Part shown: positions 23,064 to 34,159 of the stretch, one piece after another
Position numbering within the stretch: position 1 is the stretch's first letter
Layout: every line of letters starts with the position of its first letter
Assembly: GCA_037957365.1 (NCBI GenBank)
Contig: JARHVA010003261.1
Span: 302,501 to 366,500 of the forward strand
DNA from: Torreya grandis
Lineage: Eukaryota; Streptophyta; Pinopsida; Cupressales; Taxaceae
Reading direction: 5' to 3'
DNA: 64,000 bases
Position numbers and translations under genes: made by a program
The notes under the pieces: model-generated
The model's database searches: none
What the model was told of the DNA's origin: nothing
Seen by the model: only the letters and a program-made list of their open reading frames with translations

Positions 23064-23361
23064 TCTCCCTCAATACATGTCGGATCCTCGAACTGTCTGA
23101 AGCTAGTGAATCATGGAGTGATTCTGCACATGACCATACCAAAATAAGGGTGCTCTACTGCATGTCAAATATCCCTAAATAATAGGAGCATCAAGCAAAC
23201 ATGTCTGAAAGACCCCGAATGAACGCCCCCTGAAACCATTCTGCAAATTGAAGTTAAGCCAATCTCCATTATGACCCTCTATCCATCCTATTAGCCTACG
23301 AAGGTCACATAATAGGCTAATCATGAAGTCTGTCAATGTCTGCTAAAAAGGGGACATGACA

Positions 23362-23366
23362 GGTAT
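23362..23366. repeat. Target-site duplication GGTAT (right copy)
   Basis: Follows the ...GGGACATGACA LTR end and matches 18748-18752 exactly. Confidence 0.9.
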
Positions 23367-24450
23367 ATTAGGTAATGCAGTTCTTAAATAGAACATTCCA
23401 AGCTTCATTACTTTTTAGACATCTGATGATCCATTTAATGCTTATATCATTGCCTTGTAATTTAATGTTAATTAGCCCAAGTCCCCTAACCTCTTTAGGC
23501 CTACAATAATTATCCTAAAACACCCTATGAAAACCACTATGGATTTTTGAATTAGAAGAAATTTAAATTACCTCTATAACTTCTCCAACATAGCATAGGT
23601 AGTTATAAAAGGATCCCAACAAGAATAATAAGTCACATGGCTAAAATCCATCACTTTAGAGAAAACTTGGAATTTCCCTACTAGATAAAGAGGTTTGGTG
23701 ATCTAAAAAACAATATTTTTTCCAAACCTTTGAAAAAGATATGACCAAAACTCATAAGGGAGGCCTGGAAAGCAAATGGAATTTTTAGAAACCTAAATTT
23801 TACACTTGGTAGGATCCATTGCAATTGATATCCTTCCAACCAAAGAAATTTGGGAGAGAGAGACTACTCATAACATTGAGTCTTTCTCCACTTAATAAGG
23901 GATCCTAATGTAAGACCAAAAATGTCAAAGCACTCCATGACATTCTCGACTGAATATTTTTCCTCCAAAAAGGTATGGAAAGAGACATCCAAAAAATCCC
24001 ATTGATGAACTATTGATCATGATGGGTTAGAGAGATACCTTTCACCAAGCCTCTTGATGATTAGTTGGCCAAAAGGTAATTGAATCCTTCTATAGCTAGC
24101 ACATAGAGAGAGAGAGGAGCAAGGTACAACCTTTCCTAAAAAACCTAAACAACCCAAATTTGTGTGATTGCACTCTATTAATGTTGATAAAATCTTCAAC
24201 ATCTTAAAGCAACATATCAACCATATGAACAAACCAAGGGAAAAATCAATGATGAATGGCCACTCAATCGTATCATAAACTTTCTAAAAAATAATCTTCA
24301 CAAACATGGTTTTTTTACTCAAGACTTTATCCCATTCCATAACCTCCCAAACTCCAGTAAAATGATCAATGATATATAAAATGTAAAATATGCATAATTT
24401 TGGCTACCAATTAGCCAAAAGGTAAAAATATTCACTACATAACCATTGCC
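23367..24450 (-). pseudogene. LINE relic, reverse-transcriptase core half
   Basis: Minus-strand translation in shifting frames shows LINE RT landmarks in the right order. Near 24305-24250 there is KVYDTIEWPFI, matching the K-A-Y-D-x-I/V-D/E-W block. Near 24135-24060 there is RKGCTLLLSLYVLAIEGFN, matching the R-Q-G-C-P-L-A-P-x-L-F-x-L block. Next comes a decayed catalytic F/Y-A-D-D region near 24000-23970, where the aspartates are lost. Then comes the LINE segment matching the arms (WITKPL-like, near 23700). Upstream similarity fades around 24400. No endonuclease is recognised. The LTR element at 18753-23361 separates this from its C-terminal half. The copy is dead. Confidence 0.75.
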
Positions 24451-25574
24451 ATCCTACACTTGCCCCTATGCAAAAAAAGAAGAAAAGAGGATAACAATTA
24501 ACTGAAAGATAAAATGTTCATGATCTATTATAATAAATTTTTGAATGAATACACATACATAAGTCTCAAGTACCATGTTGGGATGACTTTTATATTAATA
24601 CACATTAATATCCTTAATGAAATGGTGGATCATGGGAAATAAAACTAAACATAACATAATTTTCAAACAAAATATATGATTCGACATTCTTTATAATGAC
24701 TAAATATATCTATGTATTTACCCTCGATAAAATTATGTATTTTTTAAAAAATAAACCAAGTATATAATATGAATTTATGAGTTGTCATTTATTATTGTTA
24801 ATAGTTTTCATAGTTTTCAATTTCCAAGAATGAGATATGGATGTAAACTAGTGATCAATATAACCAATGCTAATCTCCAAGAAAAAGATATGCATGAAAG
24901 GTTGTGATCAATGAAATCAATGTAATAATGTTGTTTAGTGATAGCCCCCTTCTCACACATGTAAGGTTATAATTTTTTTAAAATATCTTGTTAATTTAAA
25001 TCACTTTGCAAGTGACAATTTGTGATGTATTCCATTAAATTTTAAAGGAACCATTACATGTACATATAATTAATAATGATGATCAAATGTTGCAATAATG
25101 AGAGTATCATGGCATGTAAAAAACTATATAATGTATTGTATATTTTGAAATCTTATAAATAAGATTTTAGATATAACCACCATTATCTATTTAATCTAAA
25201 AATATTTAATTAATTTTAAAATTTAGATGTTAGATATATTTCTCCTTCGAAAATAAGCATGAGATTTGGAATCAATATTTGAAATCAAATAATATAAAGT
25301 TAAAAAAGTCAAATCCTACATAAGCCTTTCTCTTATAATAGGATGAGGTTTTTAAGATTCCTTATGTAATCTTCCCCTTCGGCACCTCCCTTATAATATG
25401 ATAAAGTTTATAAGATTCCTATATGATTTTCCCCTTTTAAATTCGACCAAAGTGAGGAACCTTCCTCTCCAAGCTACCACCTGATTAGCAAGATGATCTC
25501 CAATCTTTTGATTAGTTAAGAGCCTTTAATGCCAATCTAAATTAGTTAAGAGAGATTTTAATGCAAATTCTCTT
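24451..25574. other. AT-rich spacer with one degenerate direct repeat
   Basis: No gene is recognised. Two ~60-bp imperfect direct repeats lie at about 25331-25390 and 25392-25440. They share CTTATAATA, AAGATTCCT and TTCCCCTT. Confidence 0.55.
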
Positions 25575-26110
25575 AATTCATTTGGCATTATTGTAAATAT
25601 TATATAATAGATTTGACACTGATATTTTTAAATGCCAATCTCATAATTCATTAAGAGGATTTTTAATGCCAATCATTTTTTTTCCTTTTAACTTCATTCT
25701 AAAGATTATGGAGGAAATTTGAATTTCACTTTAGGTAATAGTTTTAAATACCAATCTCTCAATTTTACTAATATAGTTTTTAATACTAATATCTCAATTC
25801 ATCTAATTTTATTGTAAAGATTATGGAGATTTTTTTTTGAATTTCACATTAACTAGTATTTTTAAATAGAAATGTCTTGATTCGTTAAGAGGTATTTAAA
25901 CCCCAGTCTACTAATTCATTTGGATTTATTATAGAGATTATGGAGGAAATTTAAATTTTGTATTAGATAATAATTTTAAACATCAATCTCTTAATTTATT
26001 AAGAGTTTTTCTTACACCAATCTCACAATTCATTTGAATTTATTATTTAGATTATGGAAGAAATTTGTTTCTAGGATAAAACATTATTTTTGAATGTTAA
26101 ATTATTTTTT
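25575..26110. repeat. Tandem array, ~115-bp period, about five units
   Basis: The landmark ATTATGG recurs at 25705, 25820, 25937 and 26051, spacings of 115, 117 and 114. Each unit also has AATTCATTTG(G)ATTTATT before it and CAATCTCTTAATTCATTAAGAG-like sequence after it. A more decayed unit precedes at about 25578. The array abuts the inner end of the right arm. Confidence 0.85.
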
Positions 26111-26254
26111 CAATAAATTTTATCATATTAATTATGGTGAACACCAATCTCATAATGATATAGAAAAAATAGGGTCCAAAAATTCAGTTTAATAAATTTT
26201 TTTCAAGATTTTTTTATTTTTAGAAATTTTTTATTTTTAGAACCGAAAAAATTA

Positions 26255-28925
26255 AGTTATTTATCAGATTGAAATCATCTAGGCTAAGAAAATATAATCC
26301 AATCACTTCAATAATGTGTCAAGAATTTCAAAAATTCAAGGTCACTTCAAAGTGACATAATGATATAAATTTATGTAGAATCAAAAAATTTAAAATATCA
26401 TTTTATCAATGATAGAGATCAAAATAAAAATCATGTTATAGTAGAAACCATGGTTGAAGAATTCAAAAATCACATTCAATAAATTATAAATCCCATGTAT
26501 TCATTTAATCATGAAGTACTTCATTATTGGGAAAATATCAAGACAATGTAGGTAATCTTGACTTGACGATAAACAAACTTCAAAACAAGTTTCAGGAAAT
26601 AAGAAAGTTGAACTACTCAGTGGATATTTCATATAGGTATATAGATAGTATTGATGAAGATTTGATAAATGTGTTTTTACATATACTTGATGACTTTATA
26701 AAAGAGGATTTATGAATGAAGCGAAAAAAAAAAAAAGTCATTCTCAACATTGTAGAAGATTTCTTCTTGCCCTTCTTTTTGTAACTAGCTTTTCATTACC
26801 GCATTGTATTTCCCCTTGCAAATGTATGTTGTTACTTATAAAAATTATGTCTCTTGTAATTTTTACAACATAATTATTTAAGTTCTGTAAATTGATTGTA
26901 TACCTTTTCAAGAAGTGTAAAAATACCAAAACTCTTCTTGAAGTTGTGTCAAGTGCTCAACACACTTTTACACCCTTTCAAGCTGTAATTTTTTGTTGAT
27001 GTTATTAAAAATCCATAAAATGGAAAAAAGTGGTTATGTGCCACAACCAACTGATTTTGATTATAAATACAAGTTAAACCCTCATAATATAGGTTCTAAA
27101 TAGTGAAAACTTTGAGCAAACCTTTTTTGTAAAGGGAGGTTCGATTTTCTTCTCCATGAAGATCAATACAAAGAGATTATTCTAAACATTGTGTTAGTGA
27201 TTCATTTTTAATTACATATATCTTCCCAATTCAATGTATTTGACCCTAATTTTTGAATTTCTATTGCCATCATATTTTAATTATTAAGGCCAAAAAACTA
27301 AGTTATAAATTTCTATCTATAATTGTAATTGATATTTTAAAAATAAGTGAAATCTCGGTGGGAATAGAAATGATAACTTTATTATTTTAAAAAAAAATAC
27401 ATAGGGTTGTTTATTTTTATTATTAGTACTAGGTATCTTTCTAATGTATGTTTCATATTATTAAGAATATGAATATGTCTTTTCAACCCATTGAATGAGA
27501 GAGATTTTCCCTTTTGATGTAAATGTCTCCTCTGACACCTTTGTCAAGTATCAGTGTCTAACTTGGCAAATTTATAGTCTAAAATATTCCATCTCTCTTT
27601 CTCTCTCTAAATATTCCTTGCTAAATTTTTTTTTTCATACTTTCAAGTTAAAATTACTACCCATAATTTATACCTTTTTCTTTTAAATATTTATTTTTCA
27701 ATAATTTTTTATATTTTAATAAAGGTAGCTCTTCCTTCTAATAGGAGAGGCACTTTGATCCCCACACCATTGACATGAATGAGATAATTTGTCCCCTGAA
27801 AAATTTTATTGTTGAGAGTTTTTGTCACCCACCATGGGGTACATGTCTACAACTTTCATGCTACCCACATTATTCTTGTGGGCCATATGATTATTTCATC
27901 ATCATAAGAACCAATCTACTAACTTGACCTAAGTTGAGAGTGATCAATTTAGATCAATATTATGTCAAACATCAATTAAATGTTTGGGCATTATATTAGG
28001 GTTTCTATACTCCAATTATAAATCATCCTAGCCATTTTGAATCAATAAATTGATTTTGTAGAAAGAATTGAAATAATTAAATAAATTAGAAGATCTTATT
28101 GAACCCATCAAAATAATTATAACCATTAAAGTGTCACATGACCAGTTCAAGCTGTCATAATTATGATCATCAACCTGGTTTGAATTGGGGTGAAGCTTTG
28201 GAATAATTTTTATCTTCAAGCCTTAAATTGTTTATTTTTTATAATCAAACAATTGACACTCATTTTGATAATGTTAGATTATAATTGAATATAGAATAAA
28301 CACATGCTACCATTGCCTAGAGGAAATTTGAAATAAATTCAAGGATTCAAGCTAGAAGACAAGTGAGGAAAATTGATTGCATAGTCATAAGAAACAATAT
28401 CATAGGAGAAAAATCATCTCATGATAATTCAAGAAGTGTAGGCCCCAGTTATTCAACCTAATCTCAATAGGATAACTTAGACTTATAAATATATTTCATC
28501 ATATTTGAGAACATTTGTTTGGAATAATAGAACTAGTTTAACATGTTTTCATAGAGTTGTTGAAATTATAGAAGAAAAAGAAGATAGGTTTATTTCATCA
28601 TAGAGATCATAAGAAACATCTATGTAAAGAACATGATAAATAAGGCCAGTTCAGAAAGCTATTCAAATTTAACTTGCACCTCAGTGCCATTAATTTTCTC
28701 TCAAACTGGTGGGAAAAAGATTTAGTAGGTCAAATAAGACTAAAGGTGAAATTGACCTATTTTATTAATTACAAGAATATTATAGTTTTAGTATAAATAT
28801 GAACATCAAATTATAATTAGGTGAACAAAAATTCTTCCATCAAATCCTAAAAAATAAACAACTTTAGGGTGGAATAAAAACAACCCAGGCACTCATTTTA
28901 TCAATAATTGTTCTTCCCCTACAAG
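26255..28925. other. Arm interior upstream of the gag relic, no gene recognised
   Basis: Collinear with 6170-8825 in reverse. The 62-codon frame 26527-26715 is only partly kept in the other arm and has no recognisable motif. The stretch 27060-27400 reads like retroelement leader sequence, but no LTR or PBS was found. Confidence 0.5.
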
Positions 28926-29700
28926 CAATTTTACCAACCATGGTAGTACCATGAGAAAATTATATTGGCCCTTTGACTTTAGGTAATTTGTATATCCTAC
29001 CAAAAGGGTCAAGAAGGAAATTTTCAAAGTTATATGGAGATGTAAAACAACACCCAGATGAACACCTCATTGCATTCAATATATCTTGTGGTGTCTTTAG
29101 TGTAGAACATGAAGATGTGGTAGTTAGACTATTTGTTTAAACACTTTAGAATGTTATTATATAATGGTTCTACCATCTTACCAAAGGATCCATAAAAAAA
29201 TAGAATACCATGAAAATAAAATTTAAAGGTAGGTTCAAGCTTTCTAAAGGTGTCCATGTTTTGTTAACATAATTGAAAGAAATGAATAAGGAATCTTAAG
29301 AACCTATGAGGTGGTTAAATTCAATAAGACACTCTATAAAATACCTATAGGTATAGTACCAATAAATTATAATGAAAAGTGCTTATCTATTATTTCTCAA
29401 TTGATTAAAGTTGGATATCAATTGATAAAATCTAGGGTAGCAAACCTTAATTCAACACAAACATGGGCTATAAATTTTAAATATTCTTTGATTATGGTAA
29501 GTAATTTAAAAAAATAACCATCCAAAGGAAAAGTATAGGAAACTAGTCAAACTTCCATAAAATATTTGTTGAGAAAAATGGACAATGATATTACAACATT
29601 AAAGAGATGGATTTCTTAATAAGCTATAGCATCATCATATCAATAAAAACCAAGAAGAAATTTTCTACCTTTTCATGGTAATCATCCATGATTACATGCT
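28925..29700 (+). pseudogene. Ty3/gypsy-type gag relic (right-arm copy)
   Basis: The same protein trace as 5551-6165. From about 28930 the plus strand gives LPKGSRRKFSKLYGD, HPDEHL, SCGVFSVEHEDVVVRLFV, then WFYHLTKGS. The open piece 29311-29517 contains KFNKTLYKIPIG, SQLIKVGYQL and NSTQTWAINF. There are stops near the start (MVVP then TGA) and a frameshift near 29305. A basic tail continues to about 29700. The HPDEH motif is better preserved here than in the left arm. A LINE relic follows about 125 bp downstream in the same orientation. Confidence 0.75.
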
Positions 29701-29824
29701 TTCTAATAAAAAAAATTGTAATTGAAACATCTTCACATTTTAATATGAATCCTCCAATCAATGCTCTTCTAGAAATAAAATAAATTTTTGAATGTGAGGA
29801 AGTCAAAGAAGAAACAAAAATAGA

Positions 29825-31080
29825 AAATAAACTTACTTACTTATGGTCCTATGTGGTTCAAAGGGTTGACAATAAACATTCTTTTTGGATCACAAAACCC
29901 TTGTCTTTGGTGGGTAAGATTCAAATTTACTCAAAGATGTTGGTAGCTATGTAGGTATATTATTCTTCCTATTTGCCTCCTTCTAATGCTACCAATGGTA
30001 GGTCAGAAAATATTCTAAGATATTTAATCTAGGCCAATTCTAAAGGTCATAAATGCTTTTATAGAGTTTGTTAGGATATTTTTTTCCCAGCATAAAGAAG
30101 CAAGTGGTTTGAGGATCATGTATATTAAGTTTCAAGGTCTTTCTCTTAGCATTAAATGGTTTATTTGAGGTTTAATAAGTGATGAAGCCTGAAATATACT
30201 ATTTTTCCATTCTATATCTTATGGGTTCCTTGTGTTAGACATATATGGCAAGGCCTTGGGATACATATTTTTCTCATAACCCCTAGTCTTGTTAAAATTA
30301 ATGGTACTTTTTTATTCAGAGTGTTTGGAAATATTGGGAGAGACTCAAACACTATCTCATTTGGGTGGGGAAAGGATTTGATAATGGTCTTTATCTTAAT
30401 TATCATTCTCTTTGGTGATCTCCCATAGTAAATTTTTATAATGTTCCCTTCACTTTGGTCCCTTGGATGAAAATATTAAGGTTGTTCAAAAATGGTGTGA
30501 AAAATATTGGGTATATTTTATATAAATTGATCCATTCTTGGCTTCCTTGGAATCTAGTTCAAAATAAATTTTACATAAATTGTGTAGATTCTAAGTATAT
30601 TACATAGATTCAAGGCTCCATACCTGATGAGTATCTTCATCATATTGGATTTAACTCCCTTAGTCCTTGGTGAAATGATTTGCATTGGCCTATAACCACT
30701 CTTTTTAAATGTTATTCTCCACATCCGACGTATAATATTTTAGCTCTATATAATATTCAATATGACAATATCAATAAATTATGGATCCTTCATTCTATCC
30801 ATGCAGTCTAGTCCAAAATATTTACCACTGTGGGTTGCTCCCATTAAGCCTATGAGGGCTGATTTTCTTTGTTGCATTCTATATCAGGGTTTGCCTATGC
30901 ATGACTAGCTTAAGTGCATGGTGGGTTCAAGACCCATTTTCTTAATATACCATCAACCTAAGATAATTAAGCATATTTTGTAATTTTTATCCCACACCTA
31001 GACTATGTGGTATTGGATTCATACCCTTTCTTAGCCTCTTAGGCCTAGGTTTTTTACATAAATTATGAATCTCTTGGGGG
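29825..31080 (+). pseudogene. LINE relic, RT C-terminal region and zf-RVT (right-arm copy)
   Basis: Plus-strand broken frames match 4015-5330. They give HSFWITKPLSLVGK near 29880, PCVRHIWQGLG near 30230, then APIKPMRADFLCCILYQGLP near 30835-30895. The last of these is the plant LINE zf-RVT entry pattern (P-K-x-x-x-F-x-W-x-L-x-x-x-x-L-P). A degenerate zinc-knuckle zone follows, with KHIL near 30963 and TMWYWIH near 31005. No ORF1, endonuclease or RT core is present. Similarity runs to about 31080 without a clear poly-A tail. Confidence 0.75.
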
Positions 31081-31088
31081 AATCTCCA

Positions 31089-31454
31089 TTAATTTCTATA
31101 ACATACAATTTTTTTTGGTAGATTCTTGATGTTTATATTCATTTTCAAATATGGGAAACTAGAAATTATGCTTGTTTTAATCATGAAGAAATGAATGTAG
31201 TTTAATTTATTATTAATAAATTTACTATCATTTCTAATGTTATTATCCAGATTCAAATTTAGACTGATAAATTTTATCAATAAATTAATCATATTCAAAA
31301 TTTTCTTTATCACTAGAGGAATGACCCATGTACAGTTAGCCAGAGGCTTCAGAGCTTCCATGTCTCCAATATCCCCCTCATAGATGAGGGCATGGTAGAC
31401 ATCGATACCATTATAGGAACTAGCACATGAGCCTCTCTCCTTGTTAGTATCCAC
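31089..31454 (-). other. Open frame of unknown function (right-arm counterpart)
   Basis: A 121-codon frame. Its C-terminal part corresponds in frame to 3650-4009 of the left arm, and the N-terminal part (GSCASSYNGIDVYHALIYEG) is read in another frame there. It lies tail to tail with the LINE relic. No domain is recognised, so it is probably a shared DNA segment rather than a gene. Confidence 0.25.
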
Positions 31455-31459
31455 TTGTT

Positions 31460-34159
31460 AGTTATCTCCTTGACATGACTGGTATCATGGATCTACCATA
31501 GGAGGAAGTGATGTAAGGGATTGGGACCCTCCTCTATAGGACAAGTACCTGCATCTGGTTCTTGTTATCTCACCTTATTGGCATAATAAATAAAGTAATA
31601 ATATTTAATAGAATGATGGGTGAGATCACTTATATTTTGATGAAGACTCACTTCTCAAGGGGGATGAGGTGATAAGACACATGATCCACCTCCTCTGTTT
31701 CCCCCTCCAATCACAATGTTTTATGTTACAACATTAATGTTTTCTTTGATTTTATGTGTTATTATGTGTCTTTTTTTTTCATGTTTATTATAATTTGATG
31801 TGATTTTTTTAGGTGTGGTCATTATTTACCTTTGCTAAATTTTTTATTTTCCATAGATTTTCTTACCTTGGTATGACTATGCTTTTGGGGTGTGACTTTT
31901 TCCACCCATTTTTGTATGACTAACATTGTACAATTATTTGATTATATTAATATAAACACACTCTTCAATAAAAAAATAAAAATATAAGGTATATTATAAA
32001 TAATTTAATTATATTTTTTCACTTAGATTATTTATATTAATAATGATTTTATAAAAATACTTAAATGTTTTTTATCTTATCTTAATCCAATGAACACAAG
32101 CATATATTTTGGCTCCTTTAGTATAATGGCATTTCATAAATTTCAGTTTTTGATTGAAACAAATGGCCTGAGTCCATAACTGAGTATCAAAAAGGGTTGA
32201 GCTTGAGGTGAGATGATATATGAAGAAAATAATTATGATATTTGTTACAAATTATTTCCACTTAATTTTCATATTTTTTGAGAAAAGTGGTAGTGTATAG
32301 GAAAATGTCGTTCTACCACTCATTCTAGCTATAAATATAGGGAAGATATGGAACCAAGGTAAAAAAACACTATCTAAATGTACATTTACTCATATTTTTT
32401 GTGGAGAATATAGATATGACATGAGTACCTTTGAAATTAATAAAATTTATCTTACCTTATAAATGTGATATGATTTCACTATGATCATTGCCTTCGCTAA
32501 GTAGTGGAGCTTGGTGGAATTATTTTGTTTAGAGAATATTTATTTCACTTATACATTTTTAACAATTTAATAAGTAAATAAAATGAGCCTCCTAAATGTA
32601 TAACATGGAGTTTTTAAATAAATTAAATAGTACGTAATTGGACACAATGGATTTATGCATTGCCTAAAATTTTACATGATTAAAACCACTAAAAAGTAGA
32701 CCAATTTTTTCATAGAATGTAAAATTCATATTCTACACATCTACATTTCCCATTAGCTATAAATAATAATGGCATGAGATGCACAATGCATCAAAACAAC
32801 CTCAATGCCTAAATGGAATGGATGGAAATGTGCAAGTGGTCGCATGGTTGTTATGCAACCAAGTCATCCCTACTTTCTCTAATCAACCTATAGGATCTAA
32901 AATAAGCCTATAAATATCTAGAAGAACCTATCAGGACCCACAACCCTAATGTATAAAATGTATGATCAACTAAAACTAAGTTGGTTTAAAAAATTATTGG
33001 ATCAAATGATTCATTTTAACACTCAATGGAGTTCATGGACCCAAAATGATTTCAGCCAATCAAAGGGATTAGTTCATAACTGAAGTCACAATTTTAATTT
33101 ACTTAAAATTTGACTTATGTTCTTATTAATTTTTTAAAGAGGAAGACATATAATATTTATTTGACCTAAAAATGGGTTTAAAGTGTCCTTTCTTATCTAC
33201 TTGAGAATATATCATTCCATCTCTGTCATTAGATATTTTCTAACTCAACTATTAGATGAAATAACCCATTTAAAAAACATCAATATTAACTTACATCTAT
33301 GACATCTTTATCGATAAAAGGTAATGATAAAGTGATCACACACTAGCATAATATGACGAACACTATATTAGGGTGACTCTAAATACTTAACTAAGGTGAA
33401 AAAATCTTAAATGATTCTATAAGGAATAAGGTCATTCCTGAGTTTTAATGCAATTTGGGATGTATTTAAGTACTAATGTATCTTAACTAACTCTAATCTA
33501 AATATGTCACAAGGGCCTTCCTGATAGGACCATTTAAAAATTGTTAACCTTGTTCAAACACCACACTCTCCCTAATAAATTCTAGGTCAAGGTTTAGATC
33601 ACTAAAAAATCTTATCCTAAATCCATTAATAATAAATCAAACAACCTAAATATATAGCTCAAGAATTTTTCATTAAATGATATTAAAATTAATTACATGA
33701 GTAATCATCAATGTAAGTAGATAATAAAATATTCATGAAAATAAAATGCACCAATCAAGATTATATTTATAAACAAGATAAATAATTCAAGTTTGGGTGA
33801 TCATATAATTATCTCTTCATACCCAAAAATATCATTTCCAAACTAACATGAGATATGCAAATGTTTTGAAACTACATTACATTGTTTGAGTAAATTAAGT
33901 AATTCAACTATTTTTACTTTCCTAGATCATTAGATATGATCTCTAGCTCTAGTGTCACAACACTAATTACATTACCTATCATAAATCCACTAACCACACA
34001 ATTATATATTTTCTTATTTTTTTAAACTCAATTTTAATTAAGTCCACTTCCATGAATATTAAGGTAATAGTTATGTTTTCATGATAACAAACATTTCCAC
34101 ATGAAGGGTTTTCATATTACTACGATAATATTATATGTATCACTATTGTAAGTAAAATC
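31460..34159. other. AT-rich non-coding arm sequence
   Basis: Collinear partner of 926-3540. No gene is recognised. It ends in a purine-rich run (ATTGGGGGGG, 34158-34168) that directly precedes the LTR-like repeat, where a polypurine tract would sit if that repeat were an LTR read on the plus strand. Confidence 0.5.

Larger units (their letters stand above)
18753..23361 (-). mobile_element. Non-autonomous LTR retrotransposon with an unknown ORF instead of gag-pol
   Basis: A complete element of 4609 bp. It has LTRs at 18753-20226 and 21887-23361, a 14-nt iMet primer-binding site at 21872-21885, a polypurine tract at 20227-20240 and a TSD of GGTAT. PBS and PPT positions place transcription on the minus strand. 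The interior (20227-21886, 1660 bp) lacks gag, protease, integrase and RT, and instead contains a single long frame broken by one in-frame TAA. The LTRs differ at roughly 55-60 of 1475 positions, mostly transitions and often at CpG, which points to a moderately old insertion decaying under methylation. It sits inside a LINE relic. Mobilisation would need proteins from another element. The structural call is firm; the function of the ORF is unknown. Confidence 0.92.
21887..23361 (-). repeat. 5' LTR of the non-autonomous element (1475 bp)
   Basis: Bounded by TGTGATGTCCC on the left and GGGGACATGACA on the right, followed by TSD GGTAT. It carries the promoter in element orientation. It contains the repeated terminus (21887-22000), the CGACGTCG cluster (22291-22356) and the AAATTAGA block (22831-23063). 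Confidence 0.95.
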
